Notes: generated from the sequence alone by a model not told the origin. DNA of 64,000 bases from an uncultured Lachnoclostridium sp. (GCA_902464595.1 CABQJX010000003.1:9502-73501); one strand, 5' to 3'. Numbered from the stretch's first letter, positions 17,906 to 27,076 are shown. Program-made: numbers and translations.

Positions 17906-18816
17906 GTGAGGTACAACAGATAAAGCCGCTGTCCGGTAAGAAGCTTCGGATACTCCAGTTGACAGAGTTAGAACTTCTTTTGGAATTTGATCGTATATGT
18001 CGTAAAAATGGAATCCGATATACGATCATAGGAGGAACTCTTTTAGGTGCGGTGAGGCATAAAGGCTTTGTTCCGTGGGATGACGATGCAGATGTGGCCC
18101 TTCTGCGTTCAGATTATGATGCTTTTGTAAAAGCCTTAGATGAGGATTTAGATAAAGAACGTTTTTATTTTCAGGATCGTTTTGTGACAGAGGCTTATCG
18201 ATGGGGATATGGAAAACTCAGACGTCATGGAACATCCTTTATCCGTCCGAACACGGAACATCTTCCCTATGATCAAGGGGTGTATATCGATATTATGCCC
18301 GTTGATTATATCCCTGATGGGTTGGTAGGCCAGTGGATCTGTAATTTAATTTCATTTTTTTTCCGTAAGGCTTCCTGGTCTGAAATAGGGAAAAAGACAG
18401 AAAAAAATAGGCTTTATCGTTTTTGTTATCAGGCTTTATCTATAATCCCCCTTTCTGTTTTAAACAGAGGATTTCAGAGATTTATAAATTATTTGAATCG
18501 AAAACCTACGGAATATCTGCGGTGTCTTGCCGTTCCAGTGGTTACCTCCAAAGGACATAAGGGGTATTGGAGATATCGGTCTGAGTGGATGAAATATTTG
18601 ACTGAATATGAGTTTGAAGGTTATAAATTAGTTGGTTTTGCTAACAGTGATCTTCCTTTGAGAAGAATGTATGGGGATTATATGATTCCAGTAAAGTTTC
18701 CTCCAGTAAGTTTATCGGCCTATGAACTGATTCCCCTTGAGAAAATACAGGTAGAGGAGAGATTAAAGAAGGACGTTTTGGAAAACAGTGTCAGTGATGG
18801 AGTAAATAAAGCATGA
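17902..18816 (+). CDS. LicD-family phosphotransferase (second of three)
   Basis: Protein of 304 residues with GGTLLGAVRH (44-53) and PWDDDADV (58-65) placed exactly as in the upstream paralog, so the two are probable duplicates that have diverged. All acidic residues thought to hold the metal are present. The later YDQGVYIDIMPVDYIPD block matches the family. It overlaps both flanking LicD genes by 4 bases, consistent with one translationally coupled set. Confidence 0.9.
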   Translation: MSEVQQIKPLSGKKLRILQLTELELLLEFDRICRKNGIRYTIIGGTLLGAVRHKGFVPWDDDADVALLRSDYDAFVKALDEDLDKERFYFQDRFVTEAYRWGYGKLRRHGTSFIRPNTEHLPYDQGVYIDIMPVDYIPDGLVGQWICNLISFFFRKASWSEIGKKTEKNRLYRFCYQALSIIPLSVLNRGFQRFINYLNRKPTEYLRCLAVPVVTSKGHKGYWRYRSEWMKYLTEYEFEGYKLVGFANSDLPLRRMYGDYMIPVKFPPVSLSAYELIPLEKIQVEERLKKDVLENSVSDGVNKA

Positions 18817-19946
18817 AAAAGCGAACCGCTTACAGACGTCATCTACGTTTGACAGAAAGACCCATCATTTTATATCCAGCGGGAGAATACGGACGTGAGC
18901 TGCTGAAAGAGCTTAGGAAATTGGACATAGAGCCAGAGGCATTCTGTGATGGGGATACCCGAAAAATAGGAGAAAAAATAGGAGGAATTACAGTAAGATC
19001 TTTGGAAAGTCTGTTGGAACAGTATAGTACTGAGGGAGCTTGCTATCTCATCAATTCGGCATATAATTATCCGCAGATAGAGGCAAGACTTTTGAGTGTT
19101 GGAATACCAAAGAGTCATATTCTTTCTCCAGATTTCTACACATACTGTGATACAGGGGATATACCAAGGCCATTGGAACTAAAGGCAGAAGAACGGGATA
19201 GGATGAAGGCATGTCTTTTTGACCTGCTTTGTTTTTTGCATAAGGTTTGCGTTAAGTATGAGATTCCATACTATCTTACATCAGGAACGCTTCTGGGGGC
19301 AGTTCGGCATGAGGGCTTTATCCCATGGGATGATGATATTGATATAGCCCTGTTACGCAAAGATTATAATCGGTTTTACCGGGTAGTGAAAAAAGAGTTG
19401 GGTGACAAATATGCAATCCAGGAAATGCCATCTAGAAAAAATATTGGGTTGAAAAATAGTGTTTGTCAACTTTTTGGGAGCAGTCAAAAGACAATGATCA
19501 TGATAGACACGTTTCCGATTGATTTTGTAGGTACTTATCCAAATCGGCTGAATCAATTGCAGGAAAAACTTTCTCTTTCTCTTTTTCGTTTAGCAAAAAA
19601 ATTCAAATGGTACGATAATAGAAGCCTCCTTTTCTGGGTGGGAAGATGGTTCCGCCTGCTTGGGATCGGAGTGGAACAGATTTGTAATCCATTTATGTCT
19701 CAATGGCTTCATTATTTCGTATGGGATTCACCTAATCTCTATAAAAATCGGGTATATGACAGAAGGCTTGTTGGAAAAAGAACTCTGTTGAAGTTTGAAG
19801 GCCAGCTATTCTATGGGCCGGAACATTATGACGCAATACTTCGTCAAATGTTCGGTGATCAGTATATGGAGCTTCCACCCGAGGAAAAGAGAATTTATCC
19901 ACACACAATTTCAGAATTGATATTCCCTAAAGGGAAAAAAGAGTAA
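18813..19946 (+). CDS. LicD-family phosphotransferase with N-terminal Rossmann-like domain (third of three)
   Basis: Protein of 377 residues, longer than its two neighbours because about 120 residues precede the LicD core. That extension starts RPIILYPAGEYGRELLKEL and continues with an Asp-rich FCDGDTRKIG turn, resembling the nucleotide-binding N-domains of glycan-modifying enzymes such as PglD. The LicD core SGTLLGAVRH (157-166) and PWDDDIDI (171-178) is intact. A similar Rossmann-like segment begins the acetyltransferase at 20768, hinting at a shared module. Overlaps the previous gene by 4 bases. Confidence 0.88.
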   Translation: MKKRTAYRRHLRLTERPIILYPAGEYGRELLKELRKLDIEPEAFCDGDTRKIGEKIGGITVRSLESLLEQYSTEGACYLINSAYNYPQIEARLLSVGIPKSHILSPDFYTYCDTGDIPRPLELKAEERDRMKACLFDLLCFLHKVCVKYEIPYYLTSGTLLGAVRHEGFIPWDDDIDIALLRKDYNRFYRVVKKELGDKYAIQEMPSRKNIGLKNSVCQLFGSSQKTMIMIDTFPIDFVGTYPNRLNQLQEKLSLSLFRLAKKFKWYDNRSLLFWVGRWFRLLGIGVEQICNPFMSQWLHYFVWDSPNLYKNRVYDRRLVGKRTLLKFEGQLFYGPEHYDAILRQMFGDQYMELPPEEKRIYPHTISELIFPKGKKE

Positions 19947-19961
19947 GAGGGAGTGATATTT

Positions 19962-20763
19962 ATGAAACGATTATACATTCATTTTTTGGTGGTAACAGTA
20001 GGTCAAGCCTGCAATTTGCGATGTAAAAATTGCGGAAATTTTGCGCCGTTTGCACCAAAGGAGACTCTGCGCTATGATGTACATACCATTTTGGAGAAAC
20101 TTAAAATTATTACAAAATTTGCGGATATTCGTCTTTTACAGATTCAAGGGGGAGAACCCTTTCTTTATTCTGAATTGTTTCGCATTTTAGAGTTTGTGAA
20201 ACAATGTCCGTCAGTCAGAAAATGTCTGATCGCTACCAATGGGACTATTATACCTAAAAATGGGGGGGGGGGGCGAATGGCAGATACTGCAAGATGAAAA
20301 GTTTATTGTGCGTATCAGCAATTATCCTGTAAATACCGATCAAAGCAGCAGAATACAGGAATGGTGCAGGGAGAGGGGGATCCAGTCTGAACTGTATCAT
20401 TTTGTATCTAAGGATGATAAGTGGTATAACCTTGGTCTGGAAATGGAATGCCATACTGCAAATGATGAACAACAGAGGAAAGCAGAGTATCGTTTTCAAA
20501 ATTGTCTGTTCCGTAACTGCCTGACCCTGGAAAATGGCATCTTGGGGCGCTGTTCTAGATCTGTGATCGCAAAGCAGGTACAGGGATTTCCTGAGAAAGA
20601 GGGAGACTATCTTCCAGTAGAAGAAGATTTAGAATTTGGTGAAAGGCTGGAGCGATACATTAATATACCGCAACATATGGAAGCCTGCTGCCATTGTAAT
20701 GGAACAGGAAGGGAGAATCTGATCGAGGTAGCGCTCCAGCTTGGAAAGGATTTAAGGGAATAA
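19962..20763 (+). CDS. Radical SAM protein interrupted by a 12-G tract (frame OFF)
   Basis: The N-terminal frame has the radical SAM cluster motif CNLRCKNC (Cys17, Cys21, Cys24) and IQGGEPFLY, the expected GGE motif. After the G run this frame stops at 20297. The rest of the protein (EWQILQDEKFIVRISNYPVN onwards, with a Cys-rich C-terminal half) continues one base later to 20763. With 11, 8 or 14 G the two parts join into a protein of about 266 residues. The ATG at 19962 follows AGAGGGAG. The function is unknown; relatives in glycan and peptide loci carry auxiliary clusters. As sequenced the full protein is not made. It could also be a sequencing slip or a true pseudogene. Confidence 0.8.
20262..20273 (+). 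repeat. Poly-G(12) homopolymer tract, likely phase-variable
   Basis: Twelve consecutive G after AAAAAT, inside the radical SAM gene. Such tracts change length by slipped-strand mispairing at high rate. Length 11 restores the reading frame between the two halves of the gene, so a one-base loss switches it on. Confidence 0.85.
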
Positions 20764-20767
20764 AAAA

Positions 20768-21727
20768 GTGGAAGTAAACAGTGCAGATGTTAGAGCTATC
20801 ATTGAGGATCAGCTAGATCAGGGGCAGACAAATTTTATCATATTTCCATTTGGTGATGTGGGAGCAGAAATAAAGGCGATTTTAAACCATACCTATGGAA
20901 TACAGGAAAAATTTATTATTGATAACCATCTTTGTAAATATAATAAAAATATTCAACCTATAGATATTTTGGAGCATATAGAATGCAGCAGATACTGTGT
21001 GATCCTGGCTTCCACAAGAATATCGATTTATGGGAAGTTAAAAGCGTTATTAGAGAAGTATTTTGACGCTTCCCAGATTCTGGAGCTAAAGTGCAATAAA
21101 GCGGGACAGATTGAGTGTTTTCAGGAAGTTGATATTAATACAGGAGAGAAGGTTGAGACTAGAGTTGGAAAGTACAGCTATGGTCCTCTCATTCCTCAGG
21201 GATATAGTGAATTAATTGAATCGATTGGGAATTTCTGTGGCTTTGCTGTTGGAAGTGCGGTTGTTCCAAACCATCCAACAAATTATATAACAACCCATCC
21301 TATGGTTTATTCATGCAGCCCCAATGTAGACAGACCTCAGACTGTAAAGTATTGTGAGATGGGAGGAAGACCTGTTTTGACCGGAATTTATCCCAAAGGA
21401 TATATTAAAAAATCAGCCAGAAGTAGAATTGGAAACGATGTGTGGCTGGGAAGAAATGTGATCGTATGCAATGGCGCTAATATTGGAAATGGTGTGATTG
21501 CCGCTGCCGGAGCGGTAATTACCAAGGATATTCCAGATTATGCTGTTGTAGCCGGAGTACCAGCCCGAATCATCCGGTATAGATATGAACCAGAACAGAT
21601 CAAAGCCTTAAATAGGATTGCCTGGTGGGATTGGACAGATGAGGAGATCCGCAGTCGGCACGACGATTTTTATCTGTCGGCGGAGGAGTTTATAAAAAAA
21701 TATGATCCATGTTATTCTGAAAGATAG
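20768..21727 (+). CDS. CatB-type hexapeptide acyltransferase with N-terminal Rossmann-like domain
   Basis: Protein of 319 residues. The C-terminal two thirds are a left-handed beta-helix O-acetyltransferase: IGNFCGFAVGSAVVPNHP, then IGNDVWLGRNVIVCNGANIG repeats and AAGAVITKDIPDYAVVAGVPA, as in xenobiotic/glycan acetyltransferases. The N-terminal 110 residues (FIIFPFGDVGAEIKAIL, a GDVG loop) look like a nucleotide-binding domain and resemble the extension of the third LicD protein. It probably acetylates a sugar of the decorated glycan. GTG start 5 bases after the radical SAM stop. Confidence 0.82.
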   Translation: MEVNSADVRAIIEDQLDQGQTNFIIFPFGDVGAEIKAILNHTYGIQEKFIIDNHLCKYNKNIQPIDILEHIECSRYCVILASTRISIYGKLKALLEKYFDASQILELKCNKAGQIECFQEVDINTGEKVETRVGKYSYGPLIPQGYSELIESIGNFCGFAVGSAVVPNHPTNYITTHPMVYSCSPNVDRPQTVKYCEMGGRPVLTGIYPKGYIKKSARSRIGNDVWLGRNVIVCNGANIGNGVIAAAGAVITKDIPDYAVVAGVPARIIRYRYEPEQIKALNRIAWWDWTDEEIRSRHDDFYLSAEEFIKKYDPCYSER

Positions 21728-21738
21728 GAGAAGGTGTT

Positions 21739-22167
21739 ATGGTAATTGGCTATACTTCAGGCGTGTTTGATCTATTTCACATCGGACACCTTAACCTGCT
21801 AAAAAATGCTAAAGGAATGTGTGACAAATTGATCGTTGGAGTTACTACAGATGATCTAAGCCTTTATAAAGGAAAAAAGCCCTTGATCCCATTTGAGGAT
21901 CGGCTGGAGATTGTTCGGGCTGTCCGCTATGTAGATGCAGTTGTGCCGCAGGAGACCATGGACAAGGCAGCGCAATGCAAAAAGCTGAAAGCCTCCATTC
22001 TTTTTGTGGGAGATGATTGGTACAATACTTCTAAGTGGAATGATATTGAACGTGATCTGGAAAAAATCGGGACAAAAGTGGTCTATTTTCCTTATACAAA
22101 GGGGGTTTCTAGCACGATCATTGCCAATACACTTATGAAGACGCGCGGTTGGAAGATGGAGGGATAA
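21739..22167 (+). CDS. TagD-like cytidylyltransferase
   Basis: Small cytidylyltransferase of 142 residues with the signature GVFDLFHIGHLNLL (HIGH at 14-17) and, near the C-terminus, the KGVSSTII motif in place of the RTEGISTT found in TagD. It would form CDP-glycerol or another CDP-alcohol or CMP-linked group from CTP, donor for the glycerophosphotransferase-like protein at the head of the locus or for the LicD proteins. This is the third nucleotidyl-activating domain in the locus. Confidence 0.85.
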   Translation: MVIGYTSGVFDLFHIGHLNLLKNAKGMCDKLIVGVTTDDLSLYKGKKPLIPFEDRLEIVRAVRYVDAVVPQETMDKAAQCKKLKASILFVGDDWYNTSKWNDIERDLEKIGTKVVYFPYTKGVSSTIIANTLMKTRGWKMEG

Positions 22168-22168
22168 A

Positions 22169-23212
22169 ATGGTTGATCTGACATATGCAATGAGCAGTTT
22201 TCTGCAGTTTCGCACAGTGTATGATAAAAATATTTCTTTTGGAACAGAGTTGGGAATCCCACGTAGAATGGAGACTACTGTTTCAAACGGACGAAAGCCG
22301 ATTCAGAAAGCGGAAGAACTTTACGAATATATAAAAACCTTTATGGAGGAAAAAATAGCCAAAGGAAAGGTTGCCCTTGCACTGAGTGGGGGAATTGACA
22401 GCGCTATCTGTGCTAGCTTTATGCCAAAAGGATCAGTTGCCTATACCTTTCAGTGTGTGGTTCCCGGGAAACAGGTAACAGATGAAGTGCCAAAAGCTAG
22501 GAAGTTTTGTGAGCTAAATGGTTTAGAGCAGCGAGTTGTAAAAATATATTGGGAAGATTATGAGCAGCTGTCAACGAAACTGTTTCAATTTACCCATGCG
22601 CCCTTTCATTCTATTGATATACAGATTTATAAAGCAGCTCTTCAGGCGAAAAAGGATGGTTTTGATACCCTGATTTTTGGACAGGGAGCAGATATGATAT
22701 TCGGTGGACTCGATAAGCTTTTGTCACGGGATTGGACTATAGGAGAGTTTATTGAGAGATATTCCCATGTCATGCCGTACAAAGTTCTTAAGAAATCTGT
22801 CCTTATTACAGAACCATATGAAAAATATGAAGAAAATGGTTATATACGAACACATGATTTTTTGGATGACCATCTTTTTTGGGAAGATATTCACTCTTAT
22901 GATAATGCCTGCCAGGCAGCTGGTGTAAAGTTTGAAGGTGCGTACCTGGGGCTGATCCATAAGCCATTGGATATTGAGCGGGTTCGCCGAGGTGATAGTA
23001 AATATCTAGTGCGTGAGGTATTTAAAATGTTATATCCGGATATGGAAATGGCAGAAAAAACACCAATGCCTCGCCCTATGGACGAATGGTTGGAACATTG
23101 GAAGGGGCCAAAGCGGCCGGAATTTTGGGAGAACTGTCATCAGTCCATGTCAGGGGATCAAAAGTATTACATCTGGATCCTGGAAAAATTTTTGGAGGAA
23201 ATGAAATTATGA
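22169..23212 (+). CDS. Stand-alone asparagine synthase-like ATP pyrophosphatase
   Basis: Protein of 347 residues with an ATP-PPi loop ALSGGIDSAICAS (SGGIDS at 73-78) and FGQGADMIFGGLDKL, as in the synthetase domain of asparagine synthase B. There is no N-terminal glutaminase domain; the first 60 residues are unlike it. It probably adenylates a carboxylate to form an amide with ammonia or an amine, but its substrate is unknown. It starts 1 base after the cytidylyltransferase stop and overlaps the DUF362 gene by 4 bases, so it is firmly part of the locus. Confidence 0.75.
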   Translation: MVDLTYAMSSFLQFRTVYDKNISFGTELGIPRRMETTVSNGRKPIQKAEELYEYIKTFMEEKIAKGKVALALSGGIDSAICASFMPKGSVAYTFQCVVPGKQVTDEVPKARKFCELNGLEQRVVKIYWEDYEQLSTKLFQFTHAPFHSIDIQIYKAALQAKKDGFDTLIFGQGADMIFGGLDKLLSRDWTIGEFIERYSHVMPYKVLKKSVLITEPYEKYEENGYIRTHDFLDDHLFWEDIHSYDNACQAAGVKFEGAYLGLIHKPLDIERVRRGDSKYLVREVFKMLYPDMEMAEKTPMPRPMDEWLEHWKGPKRPEFWENCHQSMSGDQKYYIWILEKFLEEMKL

Positions 23213-24390
23213 ACCGCGTAGCCATCGAAACATGTCAGGGATATGAAAATGTGAATAGCGCTCTTGACAGGCTGATGAATACTTTGGACTATGATTTTTC
23301 CGATTTTATAAAGCCAGGAATGACCGTTTTTATAAAGCCTAATTGGGTAGCCTCCCGCTGGAGAGCGTCCGCGCCTCATAAAGACACATTATATAGTGTG
23401 ATTACCCATCCGGCGGTGATTGAAGCAGTTGCTGACAGAGCAGCTCTTGCCCTTCAGGGTGAGGGAAGGATTATAATTGGAGATAATCCCTCCATTGATG
23501 CGGATTTTGAGGAATTAATGGAATTTACTGGGATAAGAAGATTAACAGAAAAATATGATGTACCCTGTGAGATATTAGATTTAAGGCCATTAGTCTGTCT
23601 AGATTTAAAAGATTATGGAAAAAAAGATAAAATGGCCAGTCAGCCGGGAGATCCAAGGGGAGAAGTGCAGATCAATTTAGGAAAAAAATCTATGCTGTAT
23701 TATGTAGAACCCTCATTGTTCCGCGGTGTATTTGATGAAAGAGAAGACACAGTGGCCTCCCATAGTGGAGACATACAGTTATACACATTTTCTAAAAGTC
23801 TCTATGAAGCAGATGTATATATATCTGTACCAAAGCTGAAAACACACCAGAAGGTGGGAGCCACATTAAATTTGAAGGGATTAGTGGGGAGCATCACAAG
23901 AAAGAACCAGCTGGTTCACTGGAGGATCGGAACGCCAGAGACAGGGGGAGATGAATATCCAGATAGAGAGAGCCTTGAGGCTGCAAAAACAGCGAAAGTA
24001 ATACATAGAGGTTCTCACCCAGGAAACGATACCATATGGCGTATGGTCGTGGATCTATACCAGGCATTTCAGGAAAGGGAGAGAAGCTGTTTTTCTGTTG
24101 TAGACGGAATTATCGGCGGGGAGGGACAAGGCCCATTTTGCCCCCATGCAAGGTATTCAAATTGTCTGATTGCTGGAAATGATCTGCTCAATGTGGATTT
24201 TGTGGCTGCTAGATTTATGGGATTAGATCCGAAAAAGATCCGTTATCTGAATTGGTTTATTGAGCAGGGATATAGGCTTAAAGATATCGAAGTGCCGGGA
24301 TATAATAGCTTTTTTGAGGAAGAAACAGGGTATTTGGATTATCAGGTGGAACCTCAATGGCAGGAAATTAAGGTGAGTTTTGAGAAGTAG
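23209..24390 (+). CDS. DUF362 domain protein
   Basis: Protein of 393 residues in the DUF362 family: KPGMTVFIKPNWV, IIIGDNPSIDADF, VPKLKTHQKVGATLNLKGLVG and VVDGIIGGEGQGP are its conserved blocks. DUF362 proteins often carry ferredoxin domains, but none is seen here. The family's biochemistry is not established in general. The ATG at 23209 overlaps the previous stop; an earlier in-frame start within the upstream gene is less likely. It is the last gene of the locus and is followed by a strong terminator. Confidence 0.82.
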   Translation: MNRVAIETCQGYENVNSALDRLMNTLDYDFSDFIKPGMTVFIKPNWVASRWRASAPHKDTLYSVITHPAVIEAVADRAALALQGEGRIIIGDNPSIDADFEELMEFTGIRRLTEKYDVPCEILDLRPLVCLDLKDYGKKDKMASQPGDPRGEVQINLGKKSMLYYVEPSLFRGVFDEREDTVASHSGDIQLYTFSKSLYEADVYISVPKLKTHQKVGATLNLKGLVGSITRKNQLVHWRIGTPETGGDEYPDRESLEAAKTAKVIHRGSHPGNDTIWRMVVDLYQAFQERERSCFSVVDGIIGGEGQGPFCPHARYSNCLIAGNDLLNVDFVAARFMGLDPKKIRYLNWFIEQGYRLKDIEVPGYNSFFEEETGYLDYQVEPQWQEIKVSFEK

Positions 24391-24446
24391 TCAGTGACTT
24401 TTTGGGGCTGGGGGATGATGTATATATCCATATTTTGAAAAGTTTG

Positions 24447-24488
24447 ATCTCTTTGCATGGTGTCATCCCATGTAAGGAGATATTTTTT
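24447..24488 (+). terminator. Rho-independent terminator closing the phosphonate/LicD locus
   Basis: A 14-bp stem, with a few G-T pairs, between 24447-24460 and 24468-24481 with a 7-base loop, followed by ATTTTTTG. It sits 57 bases after the DUF362 stop. Confidence 0.9.
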
Positions 24489-24522
24489 GATTTCATTGGG
24501 CGGAATTAGTATCGGTTGACAA

Positions 24523-24551
24523 TTGACGGCCAGAATAAATTGGTGTAAGAT
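24523..24551 (+). promoter_or_regulatory. Sigma-A-like promoter for proB
   Basis: TTGACG (24523-24528), a 17-base spacer and TAAGAT (24546-24551), located between the preceding terminator and proB. A second TTGACA at 24516 is also present but poorly spaced. No T-box or other leader structure is evident before proB at 24628. Confidence 0.55.
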
Positions 24552-24627
24552 AAGGGTTACATCTGTGCAGTTTCTGCATGAGAGGAGAATACAGGCCGGT
24601 TTTGGCTGAAGAAGGAGCATAATATAA

Positions 24628-25488
24628 ATGGAGACCCAGGAACGGAATCATCTTGCGGATAAGAAACGGATCGTGATTAAAATCGGTTCCTCCTCCCTGA
24701 CCCATGAGAAGACGGGGGAAGTGAACCTGATGAAAATAGAAAAGCTGGTGCGTGTGATCAGCGACCTGAGAGGAGAAGGGAAGGAAGTAGTCCTTGTATC
24801 CTCAGGAGCCATTGCAGCCGGCCGTCAGGCATTGGGACACAGGGGCCGTCCTGACAGCCTTGCCGAAAAGCAGGCCTTTGCAGCGGTGGGACAGGCCCGG
24901 CTTATGATGATCTACCAGAAAATATTTGCAGAGTACAATCAGACAGCGGCCCAGGTACTTTTGACGAAGGATACTATGGTCAATGATGCTTCCCGCTATA
25001 ATGCTCAGAATACCTTTGACGAGCTGTTAAATCTGGGGGCAGTTCCCATTGTCAATGAAAATGATACGGTATCTACCTCAGAGATCCCTTATGTGGACAG
25101 CTTCGGGGACAACGACCGCCTGTCAGCCATTGTGGCGGCTCTGATCGGAGCAGATCTTTTGATCCTCCTCTCAGATATTGACGGCCTTTACACGGATGAT
25201 CCAAGGGAAAATGCGGATGCACAGTTTATCAGCCTGGTTCCAGAGATCACGCCAGCCTTTCTCAGCATGGGAAAGGATACCAACAGTGATGTGGGAACTG
25301 GCGGAATGTCAGCCAAACTGGCGGCAGCCCGTATCGCTACGGACAGCGGGGCAGATATGGTCATTGCAAATGGAAACCAGGTGGAGGTAGTGCTCGACAT
25401 TATGGCTGGAAAGCAGAAGGGCACGCTGTTTTTGGCTCACACCAATCTGGATTTTGATCTGATGCATTATCTCAACAATGAATATTAA
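24628..25488 (+). CDS. proB: Glutamate 5-kinase without PUA domain
   Basis: First enzyme of proline synthesis from glutamate; phosphorylates the gamma-carboxyl with ATP. IVIKIGSSSLT, VSSGAIAAGRQALG, VNENDTVST and GTGGMSAKLAAARIA are the amino-acid-kinase motifs of ProB. At 286 residues it has the kinase domain only; the C-terminal PUA domain of the longer enterobacterial enzyme is missing, which is common in Firmicutes. GAAGGAG precedes the ATG. It leads a proB-DUF896-proA operon. Confidence 0.95.
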   Translation: METQERNHLADKKRIVIKIGSSSLTHEKTGEVNLMKIEKLVRVISDLRGEGKEVVLVSSGAIAAGRQALGHRGRPDSLAEKQAFAAVGQARLMMIYQKIFAEYNQTAAQVLLTKDTMVNDASRYNAQNTFDELLNLGAVPIVNENDTVSTSEIPYVDSFGDNDRLSAIVAALIGADLLILLSDIDGLYTDDPRENADAQFISLVPEITPAFLSMGKDTNSDVGTGGMSAKLAAARIATDSGADMVIANGNQVEVVLDIMAGKQKGTLFLAHTNLDFDLMHYLNNEY

Positions 25489-25510
25489 TTAAGTAAGAAA
25501 GGGCAGTTTT

Positions 25511-25732
25511 ATGGAAGCAGGGAAGATCGACCGGATCAATGAATTGTATCACAAATCCCAGTCCGTAGGCCTTACGGAGGAGGAAAAGGCGGAGCAGGCA
25601 AAGCTGAGAAGGGAATATATCGAAGCGATCCGTGGAAGCCTGAGAAATAATTTAAACAATATATCCATTAAAGAGCCAGACGGCTCCATCACAGATCTGG
25701 GAAAGAAGTACGGCGGTATAAAGGAAGCCTGA
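25511..25732 (+). CDS. DUF896 (YnzC-type) small protein
   Basis: Small helical protein of 73 residues, with [21 protein letters not shown] and [16 protein letters not shown] matching the DUF896 family, a helical hairpin of unknown role known from Bacillus YnzC. AAAGGGCAG lies before its ATG. Its position between proB and proA is seen in other Lachnospiraceae, as far as I recall, without a known link to proline. Confidence 0.85.
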   Translation: MEAGKIDRINELYHKSQSVGLTEEEKAEQAKLRREYIEAIRGSLRNNLNNISIKEPDGSITDLGKKYGGIKEA

Positions 25733-25752
25733 TCCAGGCGGGAGGAAAGCGT

Positions 25753-27000
25753 ATGACAGATATAAATGAAATCGGAAGACGGGCGAAAGAGGTATCCCGC
25801 CTTTTGGGAAATCTTGGTTCCAGAGAGAAGAATATGGGCCTGGAGGAAGCGGCAAGGGCTCTTTTGGAGGGGGAGGAGGAAATCCTCAAGGCCAATGAGA
25901 AGGATTATGAAAGGGCCCAGTCTGAGGGCATGAGCCAGGGGCTGTTAGACCGCTTAAAGCTGACTCCCGCCAGAATCCAGTCCATGGCAGACGGGCTGTT
26001 AAATGTGGCCTCCCTGGAGGATCCTGTAGGGGAGGTTCTGTCCATGAGGCAGCGTCCCAACGGCTTGATGATCGGACAGAAGCGGGTTCCTTTGGGTGTG
26101 GTAGGAATGATCTACGAGGCGCGGCCCAATGTGACTGCCGATGCCTTCGGCCTCTGCTTTAAGTCAGGAAACGCTGTGATCCTAAAGGGAGGAAGCGACG
26201 CTATTTGTTCCAATATGGCGATCACCCAGTGTCTCAGAGCTGGATTATCCCAGGCAGGGCTTCCTGAGGATGCAGTACAGCTGATTGAGGATACAAACAG
26301 GGAAACTGTCAGGAATATGATGCGCCTGAACCAGTATATTGATGTTCTGATCCCGAGAGGCGGGGCAGGGCTGATCCGCACCGTGGTGGAGAACAGTACG
26401 GTTCCGGTGATCGAGACAGGAACCGGGAACTGTCATATTTATGTGGACGCTTCCGCGGATCAGAATATGGCTCTGGATATTATTTTCAATGCTAAGACTC
26501 AGCGGATCGGGGTGTGCAATGCCTGTGAGTCCCTCCTGGTTCATCGGAGCATTGCAGAGGAATTTCTTCCCCGGCTGAAAAAAAGCCTGGAGGAAAAGCA
26601 GGTGGAGATCCGGGCAGACCAGGGAGCAAGGGCCATTGAACCGGATTTTGCCAGCGCTTCCGAGGAGGACTGGGGAAGGGAATATTTGGATTATATTTTG
26701 TCCTTAAAATTGGTAGATTCGGTCGATGAGGCGATCCATCATATCAATACTTACAATACAGGCCACTCTGAGTCCATCATCACCTCCGACTACTTCAACG
26801 CCCAGAAGTTTTTAAACGAGGTGGATGCAGCGGCTGTGTATGTCAACGCCTCTACCCGGTTTACAGACGGGGAGGAGTTTGGCTTTGGGGCGGAGATCGG
26901 GATCAGCACCCAGAAGCTTCACGCCAGAGGCCCTATGGGATTAAAAGAGCTGACCACCACCAAATATATTATTTACGGAGACGGGCAGATTCGGGGATAG
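25753..27000 (+). CDS. proA: Gamma-glutamyl phosphate reductase
   Basis: Second proline enzyme; reduces glutamyl phosphate with NADPH to glutamate semialdehyde. This 415-residue aldehyde dehydrogenase-fold protein has [39 protein letters not shown] and the catalytic-Cys segment [13 protein letters not shown], all diagnostic. [20 protein letters not shown] is near the C-terminus. AGGAAAG lies before the ATG. Confidence 0.96.
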   Translation: MTDINEIGRRAKEVSRLLGNLGSREKNMGLEEAARALLEGEEEILKANEKDYERAQSEGMSQGLLDRLKLTPARIQSMADGLLNVASLEDPVGEVLSMRQRPNGLMIGQKRVPLGVVGMIYEARPNVTADAFGLCFKSGNAVILKGGSDAICSNMAITQCLRAGLSQAGLPEDAVQLIEDTNRETVRNMMRLNQYIDVLIPRGGAGLIRTVVENSTVPVIETGTGNCHIYVDASADQNMALDIIFNAKTQRIGVCNACESLLVHRSIAEEFLPRLKKSLEEKQVEIRADQGARAIEPDFASASEEDWGREYLDYILSLKLVDSVDEAIHHINTYNTGHSESIITSDYFNAQKFLNEVDAAAVYVNASTRFTDGEEFGFGAEIGISTQKLHARGPMGLKELTTTKYIIYGDGQIRG

Positions 27001-27076
27001 GGAAGGCTCCCGCGTTTTCCATGCGTTGGAGCAGGCCGTTTTCCCGGAATTGTCTGAGAAAGAAAAGAGGAAACCT

